This document shows positions 42,581-52,737 of a stretch of DNA of 64,000 nucleotides, piece after piece. The position numbers and the translations under genes are program-made. The stretch comes from Phytophthora hibernalis (taxonomy: Eukaryota > Oomycota > Peronosporomycetes > Peronosporales > Peronosporaceae). The stretch spans positions 124,001 through 188,000 of the forward strand of contig JAAKBF010000035.1 in NCBI GenBank assembly GCA_012656075.1, given 5' to 3'. Every line of letters begins with the position of its first letter. The first letter of the stretch is position 1. Below the pieces are notes generated by a model that worked only from the letters and a program-made list of their open reading frames with translations, was not told the origin of the DNA and made no database searches.

Positions 42581-45500
42581 CTATGCATGCAGTGCCTTCA
42601 GCAGATACCGCATCCTGAAGTATCGTAGAAGGCTTTTTGACGGGGACGGTGGCAAGGCTATTCCTCTCACGGTACACTCGAAGAACAGCAGCACCAGCGG
42701 ACCGCAGTTGTTGCCATCCGATTGCTTCAAACGTTCCTCTCGTTTAGCTACCATCGACTTCGTGGTCTCGACGAACAAAGTTTCGACGATGGTTTCGCAT
42801 TCCTCGAAGTGCTTCCGTTTTTGCTGAGGGTCAAAGACAGTGAGCGTTTGTGGTGTCGATTTCAGGTCGAACACGACGCCGCACCAGTGATTTTTGTCGA
42901 GGTGGAGTGGAAGTAGCATGAATCCATTGCGGCTGTGAAACGGCTCGCTACCTTCGATAATCTTGTATTTACTTTCGATATCTTCAGTCCCACAAAATTC
43001 CGGGAAACGATGCCAATCGGACCGTATTCTTCGTGAAGCGTTGTCATACCGTGCATTAAGGCGTCATCGTTGAGCCATTCGTCTTCGCGAAACCGTAATA
43101 TAGCGTCATTACGAATCCGTCCGAATGGCGATTCTCGAGTCATAGCCAATAACAAACTCCGACTTGCTACAGTAGCGCTATCTTTACCAATATTTAGGTA
43201 TTCATCGAGACCAGGCGGTACTGATAGTCGATTTAATGAAGTCGATTGAACCCACTCCATGGTGCCAGATGCCGCGGTCAGAGTTTGCATCACTTGATGA
43301 TATTGAGCCATCACGTATAGCTGATCTTGGCTAAATACTCCAACCCTATGCCGACAGGTTGATTGATCTCTGGGAGTGATTTTGCATACTCATCCAAAAG
43401 CCGGAGACATTTCGCCACAAATTGTTCAGTAAAAACAAACTTAACTTCACGAGCACACTCGTGAGGGGCAATCAACTTAGCAATAGCTTGTTTTCTTGGG
43501 CCCAGTGTTTTCACGGTGAAACCAGCTAAAAACTCGTGAGCAGACTCATAACGGAAAGTAGATTTCAGCACTCGCGATACGTTTGAGAGTGTGGACACTG
43601 GTACAAGTGTCCCTTGGACCAGATTCGTGGCTTCTTTGCGCGAATCTGTCATTCGTTGTCGTTTTTCTTTCTGTTTCTGGCCTTTCCGTATTTTGGGGCG
43701 TCCTCTGCTCTTGGTACTCTTTGAGACGAAGAAAGAAACGTCCTCGCTGGAGCTGGAGCTCTGGTTGGGGTCCTCGCGACTTCGTCTCTTCACAGGCAAA
43801 GTCAAACCAGAAGCATTTACGCTTGCGTCTTCAAGAGGGTGTCCTTGAGGTGGTGATACTCCGGCTATGTGATTTTTGATTCTCGTTGTGCCTCTCACTT
43901 GTTGGCACACTGTCTGTGTGACTGTCGATTGTTGGCACTTTACCATTGTGACTTTCGATGAATGACACCCCGTCGGTGTGACTTTTGCTTGGTGCCACTC
44001 CGTCAATGTGACCTGGTTCAGACCCTTGATCTTTTCCTGTGACAGCTTTGAGCGTTGGAGGAACATCATCCTCGCTGGTACTCACGACCACGTCGCTTTC
44101 TGGCACCGCTGCCGATAACTGAAAGAGCGGGTTCACTTCTGACAGTCGGTCAGACCGCACCGAAGTTTCAGAGCCAAACGGAACATCACCACCAACTATA
44201 ATCTCCTTAAAGCGCTTTAAAGCCACCAGCATCTTCGTGAAAACAGGTGTACCGTTACGACTCATGATGTCGGCTATTCGCGTCGCAACGTCGTGAGATA
44301 TGCGAAATTTGTTGGTGCCATTAAGAACCTTGTGTCGGAACGCTGTTAACGAAGAGTCGCTAACTCGAAACGAGCTGCACCCAGCTTCATCGCCCGCTGT
44401 GTCATCCTCGTTAACAGGAATGCTCAGTGGACATGTTAAACTCCACCGCGGGTGGATATGCTTGACCGGAATTGCACTCTTGTTCGACAGCAGTCGCCAA
44501 TAGATGACATGGCGACAAGGTAGCAGCCCGTCCTCATGAATGTACAGGAGCATCTGTAAGTCCTCATAATGAACAAAAGAAGTGAAATGATAAGTTCCAA
44601 TTCAATGCAAGGAATTGATTCAATTCAAACTTACCCTTGTGTCAATGTGATACTTGCGCTCCGGTTCCGCCAAGGATGTCATCTCAAATACGTGATCTTG
44701 CAGCTCTCGAATATTATACTGTGTCTTTCGGTCGTTCGCCACACGGAATTGTCTCTCAACGAGCTGGTACGCGTGTTGACTAACTTCCTTGGCCAGCTTT
44801 TCCAGTTCCGCATCCGCCCCGCTATAACGCATATAGCCAACATCCGTCATCTTCTTCGCATACTCCATTTCAGCGATTGACTGCAAGAACATGAGTGTAT
44901 CCACACATTCATCGAGCATCATGGTGGGCTTCAGTACGTCTTTTAAATGCCCCCAGGCGGCCTCCAGGCTAGCAAACCCACGCAGAAGAAGATGTTAATA
45001 ATGTAACTCACCATGTTTATAGTGATCGTGAAAGTCGTACCGATTGTTAGTGGTGTTGCCTAGATGAGGGACGTCCACCCGTCCGTAGCCGCTCCACATT
45101 TCTCTGCACTGGTGCCAATTCGCGTTGAAGTATTTCAAAAACGAATGATCGGCCTCCGGAACGTCTTCATGTTGCAGAATTTGCTTGCCTTCCACGATAT
45201 AGTACAAATACTTTCGACCGGTCTCGTATTCAGCCTCTGTCTGTGCATTCAGCATCATGTGTACAACATCTTCCACCTTGTCACGATCCAGCACTCCGTA
45301 TTCTCGTTTCGCCACCTCGGTTCAAAGGTACTTCACGACGTGAAAATACACAGAAGAATGCGTGCACCAGGAAAAGCATCTCCAAGCAATGAAATCTCTC
45401 CAAAGTCCTTGTCCACAATGATGACACGCACTTGATCCCACGTGGGGTTGAAAGACTTAAACGAGGTAATCGCATCAGTAAGACATTCTGCACTCTCGTT

Positions 45501-46730
45501 TTCCATGAGTGCGTGCTTCACGTACTGCCCCTGCATACAATATAATATCACGGAAGTCACAAGACCACAGCAGAGTCACAAAGTCACAATACAGCCACAA
45601 AGTCACAATTCAGTCACATAACAGTCACAGCAGCACAATAGAGTTCATAAAGCCACAAAGACACAGCACAGTCAATAGAGTCACAGCAAAGTCACACAGT
45701 GTTAGACAAAATATTCGTACAAGAGTTGCAAACTCAGTCGATGCACGTACGTGTCCAAAAACGTCGTGGATCATAAAGCTGAAGAGCTTGTAGCGGGCGT
45801 CGTTGGTGTTACGAGTCGCGTCAATCATGAGCACCTCCGGAAACGTCTCGAAAAATCTTCGCATTTGATGCGTCTGGAACGTGATAGTCTGAGCCAACTT
45901 GTCGTCGTCCACGTAGATAGTGGCTGTGTTTTCCTTTCGAGAACCGCAAAAGTCGCGCAAAACAGACTCCAATCTAGCCTCAACAGAGGTTGTCCGCGGC
46001 GCGCATCCTTCAGTTTCTGGACGAGGTTGTGGACATCTCTCAGCGTAACCTTCTTCCCTAAAGACAGCAAATAACAAATAAGTTTAATTAACTAGCATGT
46101 TAGTGAGACCTCACGAGGCATCTTACCCGTGTTCCGTCTCAAATACTTCAAGATGAGCTCTTTTTCGCCCCAGCCATTTGGAGCTCGTCGACGAAGATAA
46201 TCACATCCGCCTCATCGACGCGGCGGTTGACAGGATGGTTTTCGTAAGTCACTGATCCCAGCCCGTGTTTGTGCGTCGTGTTTTGCTGCGTCACGGTCAC
46301 TTGGAAGCCCCTGTCCGCCGCCCACACCACCGTGAGTGACAGTTGCGCCTCACATTGCGTAGATTTCACGAAGTAGTTCTTTCTCTTTCCTTTTGAGCGA
46401 CTTGGGCGGTTCCAACCATGCGTACAGCATAGCCGACGGTAGTATTTTTCGAACGCGAGCGGGATCTGCGTCTTAGCCGTCAGCGTACCCCTCCTGTCTA
46501 GCTCAGCATTCCTCGCGACCACGCTCGTAGACGTCCGTTTCTTGAATACTTGATGCGTTGCATCCTGATACGCGGCGAAAGCTGCAAAGAAGTCCTCCCA
46601 GCTTGCATATTGGCGCTGTTCCAGTGGGTGCATAGACAGTAGTTGCAGGGACGTGGGCCTCAGGGGCGGTTGCCTCTGTCGGCTCGATGTCAGCCTCCGC
46701 GCCGGAGCTCGACGACGCGACACTCGCCAT
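42581..46730 (-). CDS. MULE transposase with SWIM finger and C-terminal Ulp1-like protease
   Basis: One long transposon gene with four GT-AG introns: 46126-46058, 45750-45531, 45040-44969 and 44634-44554 (69, 220, 72 and 81 bp). From the ATG at 46730 (MASVASSSSGAEADIEPTEA) come a FAR1-like N-terminus (CCTHGWNRPSRSKG), an RNase-H-like catalytic core (PEVLMIDATRNTNDARYKLF), then LGNTTNNR. A SWIM-type zinc finger follows the last intron (LLPCRHVIYWR). A charged linker carries a tandem SHxxxV repeat. The C-terminal Ulp1/C48 cysteine-protease domain shows HLDKNHWCGVVFD (His), TVFDPQ (Asp) and SDGNNCGPLV (Gln/Cys region). Frameshifts near 46160, 45990, 45330, 44060, 43310 and 42900 often fall in homopolymers. 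Confidence 0.78.
43890..44030 (-). repeat. tandem repeat in the transposase linker
   Basis: About 36-bp units encode variations on S-H-x-x-x-V-x-x-x-x-S (SKSHTDGVSFIESHNGKV and TIDSHTDSVPTSERH), three to four copies. The neighbouring frame is read after a frameshift. Confidence 0.6.
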
Positions 46731-47190
46731 GCTTCGTATTTTCGGTGGATTTCGAAATGAAAGGTTGAGAGACGGCCGGGGAGGCGGCAGAGGGGGAGAG
46801 GAGGTGTTTCTCTTTTCAAATATAGGGAAATTTAATGCGTGCTCGGAATTTTATTTTTTTGTTTCGGTTTTTATTTTTAAATTACGCTGCACCCGCTGTT
46901 GACTTTATCCACTTCCTAAAGTAATTGCACGACAAGGTCATTCCTTTCCTTACGCGTTTGTGCTCAACAAGCGATTTGGGTTGCTAGTCAAAAAGGCCCA
47001 GATTTAGAAGCGTTTCAGATGATTTGATCAGAAATTATTTTAAGATTAACAATATTTTTAAATAAGTTTAAAAATAATTACCGGTATACCGGTATATAAA
47101 AGTGTTTTGGCACCGCAGAGCGGCTTCAGCGAATCTTCCATGTGGTACCACGAACACGGTACAGTCTCTGCTAATCCGTAGCACGTCACA
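46731..47190. other. non-coding interval upstream of ABC-F
   Basis: AT-rich, with long T/A runs near 46840-46880 and 47035-47090. It presumably includes the right end of the MULE and the promoter of the ABC-F gene. No terminal inverted repeat was recognised. Confidence 0.4.
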
Positions 47191-47231
47191 CATTCTCCAA
47201 CCAGCGTAAAGCTTCACACCTCCAACCTCCC

Positions 47232-49783
47232 ATGCTGCCCACGATGCACCGCCTCGACAGCGGTCGTAGCGCCGCATCCAACACGCCATTGGACCTCACT
47301 GCGTCGCTTTCGCGCAAGGAAAACGCAGCAAGAAGCGAGTTCCGACGCGCTCAAGCGGCCCAAAGGGCCTCCCAGGGCGAAATCCAGCGCTGCAGTCGAT
47401 TCCGACGCGTCTAAGACCGATGCAAATGCGAACAAAGCGCCGGTTATCATTGCAACATCGCAGCAAAGTCGGTTCCATACTGTGACCTTCGACGAGTTCG
47501 GCAAAAATGTTTTGCTCAACCAGTTCACTCTCGCCATTGGGACCTCGTCCCCCGATGGATCCGGGGACCCGGTGGGGGTCGTGGAGCTGCTGAGAGACAC
47601 CCAATTGAAGCTAAACTACGGCTCTCGCTATGGGTTGGTGGGTCCCAATGGGATTGGCAAGTCCTCGCTGCTCACGGCGTTGGCGGACGGACTTGTGGAA
47701 GGGCTTCCGACGTCGTTGAAAATTCTATACGTGAACCAATTGGACGCATCGTCGTTGACGCCAGAAGCGACGCAGCACTCAGTGCTGCAGACGGTATTGA
47801 GCGCAGACACTAGGGTGGGAGAGCTACAGCACAAAATTGATATTCTTCAAAATGTTCTTCTGGGGTCTTCGGGGAAAAGAAATTTGCATCGTACAAGTCG
47901 GAACTACTACATGCACTGCTGAGGATACAAGTGATGGAGGCGGAACAAGCACAGGAAGCGGCGAGTAAAATTGCCATTAAACGAAGTGGCATGCGGGGCA
48001 AGGATGCCAGACTGAGACTTCTGGAGGCTGAGCATGAAGTGGCAGATCTGCGTCAGAGACTGCAGTTTACACTGTCGGATGAGGACGGAGAGGAGCACGA
48101 GACGGTGAAGGTTGGCAATGAAACGGAGATTTTGCATGCAATTCATCAGAAATCGGAGGAGTATCAACAGATACTGAAGGTGCTTGATGAAGCATCGATG
48201 GAAGCAAGAGCTCGTCGTATACTGTCGAGTATGGGCATTGATCCTGCTAAACAAGATGCGCCTCTATCGTCACTGAGCGGTGGATGGCAAGTGCGTATTC
48301 TTCTAGCGCGAGTGTTGTTCATGGAACCAGACTTCTTACTGCTAGATGAACCGACGAATCATCTGGATATGCCCTCGATTTTGTGGCTGAAGAACTATCT
48401 ACTCACGCTGGAAGACGTGCTAGCGAACCCGGTGACACTAGTGGTTGTGTCGCACGACCGCTTCTTCTTAAACGCTGTGACCGAAGAAACGATATTTTTT
48501 CGCGGGTATGATATGACGCTTGTCTACTACGACGGCAGCTATGATACATTTGAGAAAGCCATGGCGACCAAGCGGCAATATAATGCTCGCTTGCAAGCCA
48601 AGCTGGACAAGAAGACGGAGCAGGCATCTGCAATGGTATCCAAGATTTCCCAGCAGGCTGCCCGTTCCAAGGATGACAAGAAGATGCAAGTTGCAGCGTC
48701 CAAGAAGAAGAAGATGGATCGAATCGGCGACGAGCGTAGTGCGAAGGGCACGCGATTCAAGCTGAACCGCGACCGTAGCGGATACTTCCTAACGGCCCGT
48801 GATCAGGCCGAAGACCAAGCGAAGTATGATGAGACGGAGGGCGGTAACCGTGCGAGTTCAGCTTGGCGTATCCTGTCTAGCAGCCCTCCTCAGATCAGAA
48901 CCATTACTGAACTGGGCAACACCACAATGATCTCGCTCGAGAACGTATCGTTTCAATACGACACGTCTCCAGCCCGTGATGGGGTCGCTACCGAGACGCC
49001 AAAGACACCGCTAATTCTGCAGAATGTATCACTCAACATCAACTATGGGGACAAGGTGGTGTTAGTCGGTCGGAACGGGGCCGGTAAGACCACCTTTATG
49101 AAGCTTTTGAGCCATGGACTGGGGCCAAAACGAGGCAAGGTCGAGTACTTCCACGGAGCACGCATTGCGTCGCTGATGCAGCACAACGTGGAGGACCTGA
49201 AGCGCCAGGAGTGGTCTCGAGGACTAACCCCACTTGAACTGCTGCGCACGCGTTTACAAGCTGACGAATCCGCGTCCCAGGCGACGCCAAGGGAGCTGGG
49301 AGCTAGTTCTAGTGGACCGAATGCGATCAATGATGGGAAAATGCGTGGACATTTGAGCAGCTTTGGTATAACTGGCGGTGCTGCCATCGGGGTTCCACTT
49401 CACGCACTTTCAGGGGGCAGTTGGTACGTGTGGGGTTGGCATGGGCCACATTCCCGTATCCACCGCACGTGCTGCTCCTTGATGAGCCCACGAACCATTT
49501 GGATATGTCCACGATCCAGTTGCTGGGAGAGGCATTGCGGAAGTACCAAGGAGCGGTGGTGCTTATTTCACACGACTTGCACTTCTTGGACATCCTGACG
49601 AATGGCAGACAGCGTGAAGAAGTCGATGGTGATGACCACAATGATAATGATGAGGCGTGTGGGAGCGTGCGAGTGTTCGAGGTGAGCAAGAAGAAGGGCG
49701 TCGTTTCTCTCTTGCCGCTCGAGGGAGTGGAAGCGTACCACGAAAAGGAAGAGCGTCGCAATGCTTCGCTTGGGCGAGTTTAA
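47232..49783 (+). CDS. ABC-F family ATPase (GCN20/ABCF3-like), frameshifted
   Basis: Soluble twin-ATPase protein without membrane domains; relatives act on ribosomes or on the Gcn2 pathway. The N-terminus is MLPTMHRLDSGRSAASN. The first nucleotide-binding domain has Walker A GPNGIGKSS (about 47644), signature LSGGWQVRILLARVLF and Walker B LLLDEPTNHLDMPS. A charged linker follows (AASKKKKMDRIGDERSAKGT). The second domain has VGRNGAGKTT (about 49072), LSGG and HVLLLDEPTNHLDMST. Frame shifts are needed near 47330 (ggaaaac), 47875 (ggggaaaa) and 49418 (ggggg). Each sits at a homopolymer and lacks splice signals, so sequencing indels are the simplest reason. An initiator-like tcacacattctccaac lies at 47186-47201. 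Confidence 0.85.
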
Positions 49784-50874
49784 GAAGCTGGTATTCGATA
49801 CCAGTGACTAACTTCAGAAGTGTCGTCATCTCTTACAGCAGCGGTACGTAAGAGTGATTTACTAAGCGCTCAATTGCATGACGCTCCCATCAAGAATCGG
49901 GTGGGGCTTGATGGTCCGCAGCAGGAATGAGCTTAAAAATGAGGAAACCAGTGCTGACTTCTGAGTAAAATGCTGACTTCTGAGTAAATTTTGGGCAGGA
50001 CGTACCTGAAACGAATTCCCGAACTTCGAAAGTAGTTTGCTTAGCTAAACGGTCAAAGTGGAGTGTTTGGCATGAGCTTAATCCAAATCGGCATCTTGGA
50101 TCGTGAACTTCTCAGTCGAGACCCTGCAACTCCCCAGAAGTCTAAAGGTTTCATGGCATCGACAACGTCAAAAATCAGACGATCCTCAATAGATGACGTA
50201 GAAATCACGCATCGTCATCTTGCCAACTTCTCACTCTGTAGCTCGTGTGGGGCTCGTGTTCGCAGAGTACTCAGAGTTTGTGGGCACCTTCACCTACGGG
50301 TTGTACACACTTGTTGTGTATCACTTGCCATCAGCATGTGCTTCATCGGGCTCTCAAAGGCAGCATATTGCATAAACTGCAGCTTTTACGTTTTGTTGGA
50401 AGGGGGCACGCTAGTTCTGTTTTTCAGTCTCGTGCGTGCAAAATTCTGTATTTCAACACGATCGTCACACCGTCCACCAAGATTGGTTTATTTAACCGAA
50501 GTACTACGTACACTGTACAGTACTGTAGTTGTTTGTGACAGTCATCACTACGATGTGTGTGTGTGTCTGTGTGTTTCTACGATGCAGGCACTGATCTCTC
50601 ATTGAGATTCGACGGGGCATATTTTAAACACTGATATACTGAGCAAATAGAATGAACGGTTGCCGTAGCTCAAAATATTGATGCTCACGCCAGGATATAT
50701 GCTTTGCAGCCTATACGAAACAGTGTAGAGTACTACTTCGTACATTGCATATTTCGCCCAAAAGAATCCATTTATATTTCTGCTATTCGTCTTCATTGTC
50801 TTATCCGAGACTTCTAATTCGCGTTTGTGTTGATCAAGCCCCCTCTCTTATCCGTCGGACCCCCACTTCCTAGC
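49784..50874. other. intergenic interval
   Basis: No convincing gene. An 18-bp direct repeat (tgctgacttctgagtaaa) occurs at 49953-49970 and 49972-49989. A (gt)n microsatellite lies near 50553-50572. The short ORFs in the interval lack protein character. Confidence 0.45.
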
Positions 50875-50890
50875 GAGCATTTTCCAATAA
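50875..50890 (+). promoter_or_regulatory. oomycete Inr/FPR-like core promoter of the zinc-finger gene
   Basis: GAGCATTTTCCAATAA resembles GCTCATTYYNCAWTTT and ends 31 bp before the ATG at 50922. Confidence 0.5.
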
Positions 50891-50921
50891 ACAAGCACGT
50901 CGCCAACCAATTCAAGCAACG

Positions 50922-51224
50922 ATGTCGGACGAAGAAAACGACTCGTGGACGTGCTCCGCCTGCACATTGAAGAACGAGCTCATTGTTGAAGCGTGTGCCG
51001 CATGCGGTGCTACAAGTCCACTGGTTCTTCAGAGCTACGCGATCGAAGAGCAAACGGAAGTGGCAGCAATTGAAGGAAGACGGTCTCAGCGTGCCAGCCT
51101 CGTGTCACAGAACTCGGACAATGCCACACCTCGTGGTGACGACGAAGACATGGACCCGTGGACGCAAGCCGAATGCGAGTGGGCCCACTTGGAAGCTCGG
51201 CAAGACTCGAGGTCGCGGAAGTAA
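50922..51224 (+). CDS. small RanBP2-type zinc-finger protein
   Basis: Intact 100-residue protein from the ATG at 50922. Near the N-terminus is one RanBP2/NZF-type finger with the W-x-C-x2-C-x10-C-x2-C pattern (SWTCSACTLKNELIVEACAA plus CGA). The rest is acidic and polar, ending in a conserved-looking DMDPWTQAECEWAHLEARQD segment. Such fingers bind ubiquitin or RNA; which applies here cannot be told from the sequence. The short length, single exon, clean stop and promoter element support a real gene. Confidence 0.72.
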   Translation: MSDEENDSWTCSACTLKNELIVEACAACGATSPLVLQSYAIEEQTEVAAIEGRRSQRASLVSQNSDNATPRGDDEDMDPWTQAECEWAHLEARQDSRSRK

Positions 51225-51470
51225 AAACGAAATCGATTCAGGTTTTATCCTTCAAGATTATAATACGTCGAGATGTATTATTATCTTGGATCAAACTGAC
51301 ACCCCAATACATTTAAGTTTATCACTCCGGCAATCTTTGCAGCACTTCAGTAAATGACACTATTGTCCAAATACTTCTGGGCAAGCCGAAAATACGTCGA
51401 TATCACCCTCCTGTCAAAACTCAAGGAAACAGGATCAACTACGGTACAATCAAAGAATTAAGGACGTCCT

Positions 51471-52015
51471 CTACCAAAAAAAGCTCCTGTTGTGGATGTA
51501 GCCTCGCTCTATATGAATTCGTGCGTTGTAGACTTGATGATGCAGAACAGAGGAAGTCCAACCACAATATCCAAGCTGTGCCTGACCGACTTCATCAATG
51601 GGGACATCAGTCGCCATGAATTGCACTGGTTTATATCTGCGGTCACCCGTTCGAAGAAGTCGCCGTTCAATCAATTCCTCACTTGGTAAAATGCTGTCGA
51701 TCAAGCGCAACACTACATCTGAATCACAGATCGGGATGTCTAAAGGAAAATAGTGGCGAACGCGGTGCGTGGAGGGTAGAGGCACAACCGACTGGGGTCG
51801 TGAATGTCGACCATGCAGCCGTTCTCGTTGAGCCGGGACCATCCTCGTGGGAAGTCGTGGGTGGAGTACACGTCCATGGTGGCGGTCGTGACGTTTGGGA
51901 GTTGGGGGGCGTTCTCCTCGTGGATGCACTTCTTGAGCTCGTGGATGGTCGCGTCGGCGTCGATGCGGACGGTGAAGGCGCGGCCGGCGATCCCGCGGAC
52001 AGCGCACACGAGCAT
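51471..52015 (-). pseudogene. Crinkler (CRN)-like N-terminal domain protein, frameshifted
   Basis: From the ATG at 52015 the sequence MLVCAVRGIAGRAFTVRIDA, followed by TIHELKKCIHEEN, matches the ubiquitin-like N-terminal domain of oomycete Crinkler proteins (C-A-x-x-G ... F-x-V-x-I-D ... LK-x-x-I-x-x-EN), which are host-directed effectors. The LxLFLAK translocation motif is not evident; the equivalent region reads TMDVYSTHD. After about 85 residues the frame breaks near 51755 and continues as RHYFPLDIPICDSDVVLRLI and SILPSEELIERRLLR, ending at 51471. The usual variable C-terminal effector domain is short or missing. The open frame upstream of 52015 is probably not translated. Confidence 0.55.
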
Positions 52016-52196
52016 ACGCTCGTTTTCGTCGACGGGTTTGAGGCGCTTGGTTGTGGGAGGTTCAGTGGGGAACCCTGGAGAGCATGTGGTGGCCGAGGTC
52101 TCAGCTTCAGCGTCATCTGTGATACCTGTCATCTCCAGGACTGCACAGGAGCTCCCAGATGAGGTACCGCAACCGGACGAAACCCAAGAAGAAACC

Positions 52197-52494
52197 ATGG
52201 ATCGCGTCTCCCGTCTCCAAGACGCACTTGGTCTGTGCGTCATTTGGTCCATATATGAGACCTCAGACTTCAGCAAGAAGCACGACTACCAGGGCCCAGT
52301 GGCTCTCGTATTCTCGCTGGCACACTGGTGAACATCACCGTGAAAGACGGTCGCGCGTCTTTATTGGCGACAAAACCACGGTGAAGGAGCTCTACATCGC
52401 GGCCAATGAGGTTATTGAGATTGCGGAAGGCCGCGTCGCCGACCGCTACGTCGAGGGCTTCACCTGGTATAAGGACTGCCTTACTTGGACTTAG
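52197..52494 (+). CDS. hypothetical protein divergent to the Crinkler-like gene
   Basis: A plus-strand frame from the ATG at 52197 (MDRVSRLQDALGLCVIWSIY) runs to 52331. The composition continues in a second frame to 52494 (TVKELYIAANEVIEIAEGRV then YVEGFTWYKDCLTWT). A missing A in the acaaaacc run near 52373 would partly reconcile the frames. No family is recognised. It lies divergently 182 bp from the Crinkler-like start. This may be a real short gene or chance. Confidence 0.3.
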
Positions 52495-52737
52495 AGTTTG
52501 GGACGTAGGAGTTGACGTCTACAGTGCTCCTTGGCAGGCAGTGGTGATCCTGTTCGTGAAGTATTTTACATGGTATCTCTGTTTCCCATTTGCTTTTGAT
52601 TAGTTGTTGGAATAACCCAAAGTTTCGTTTGATTTTGGGTTCTCTCTGTATCGCGAATGCACTATACGCGATCACTTAACTTGAATCGACAAACGCAGAG
52701 GTGCAATCGCTACCGTCTTCGACAAAACTATCCAACG

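Noticed and set aside
49784..50605. 180-codon ORF at 50063-50605 as a gene
   Set aside because: Cys/Val/Leu-rich without motifs, no promoter element, and overlapping a (gt)n tract; composition looks non-coding.
51804..52331. 175-codon plus-strand ORF across the Crinkler-like gene
   Set aside because: Most of it is antisense to the Crinkler-like N-terminus, which has clear family sequence. Only its 3' part (from 52197) is kept as a weak hypothetical.
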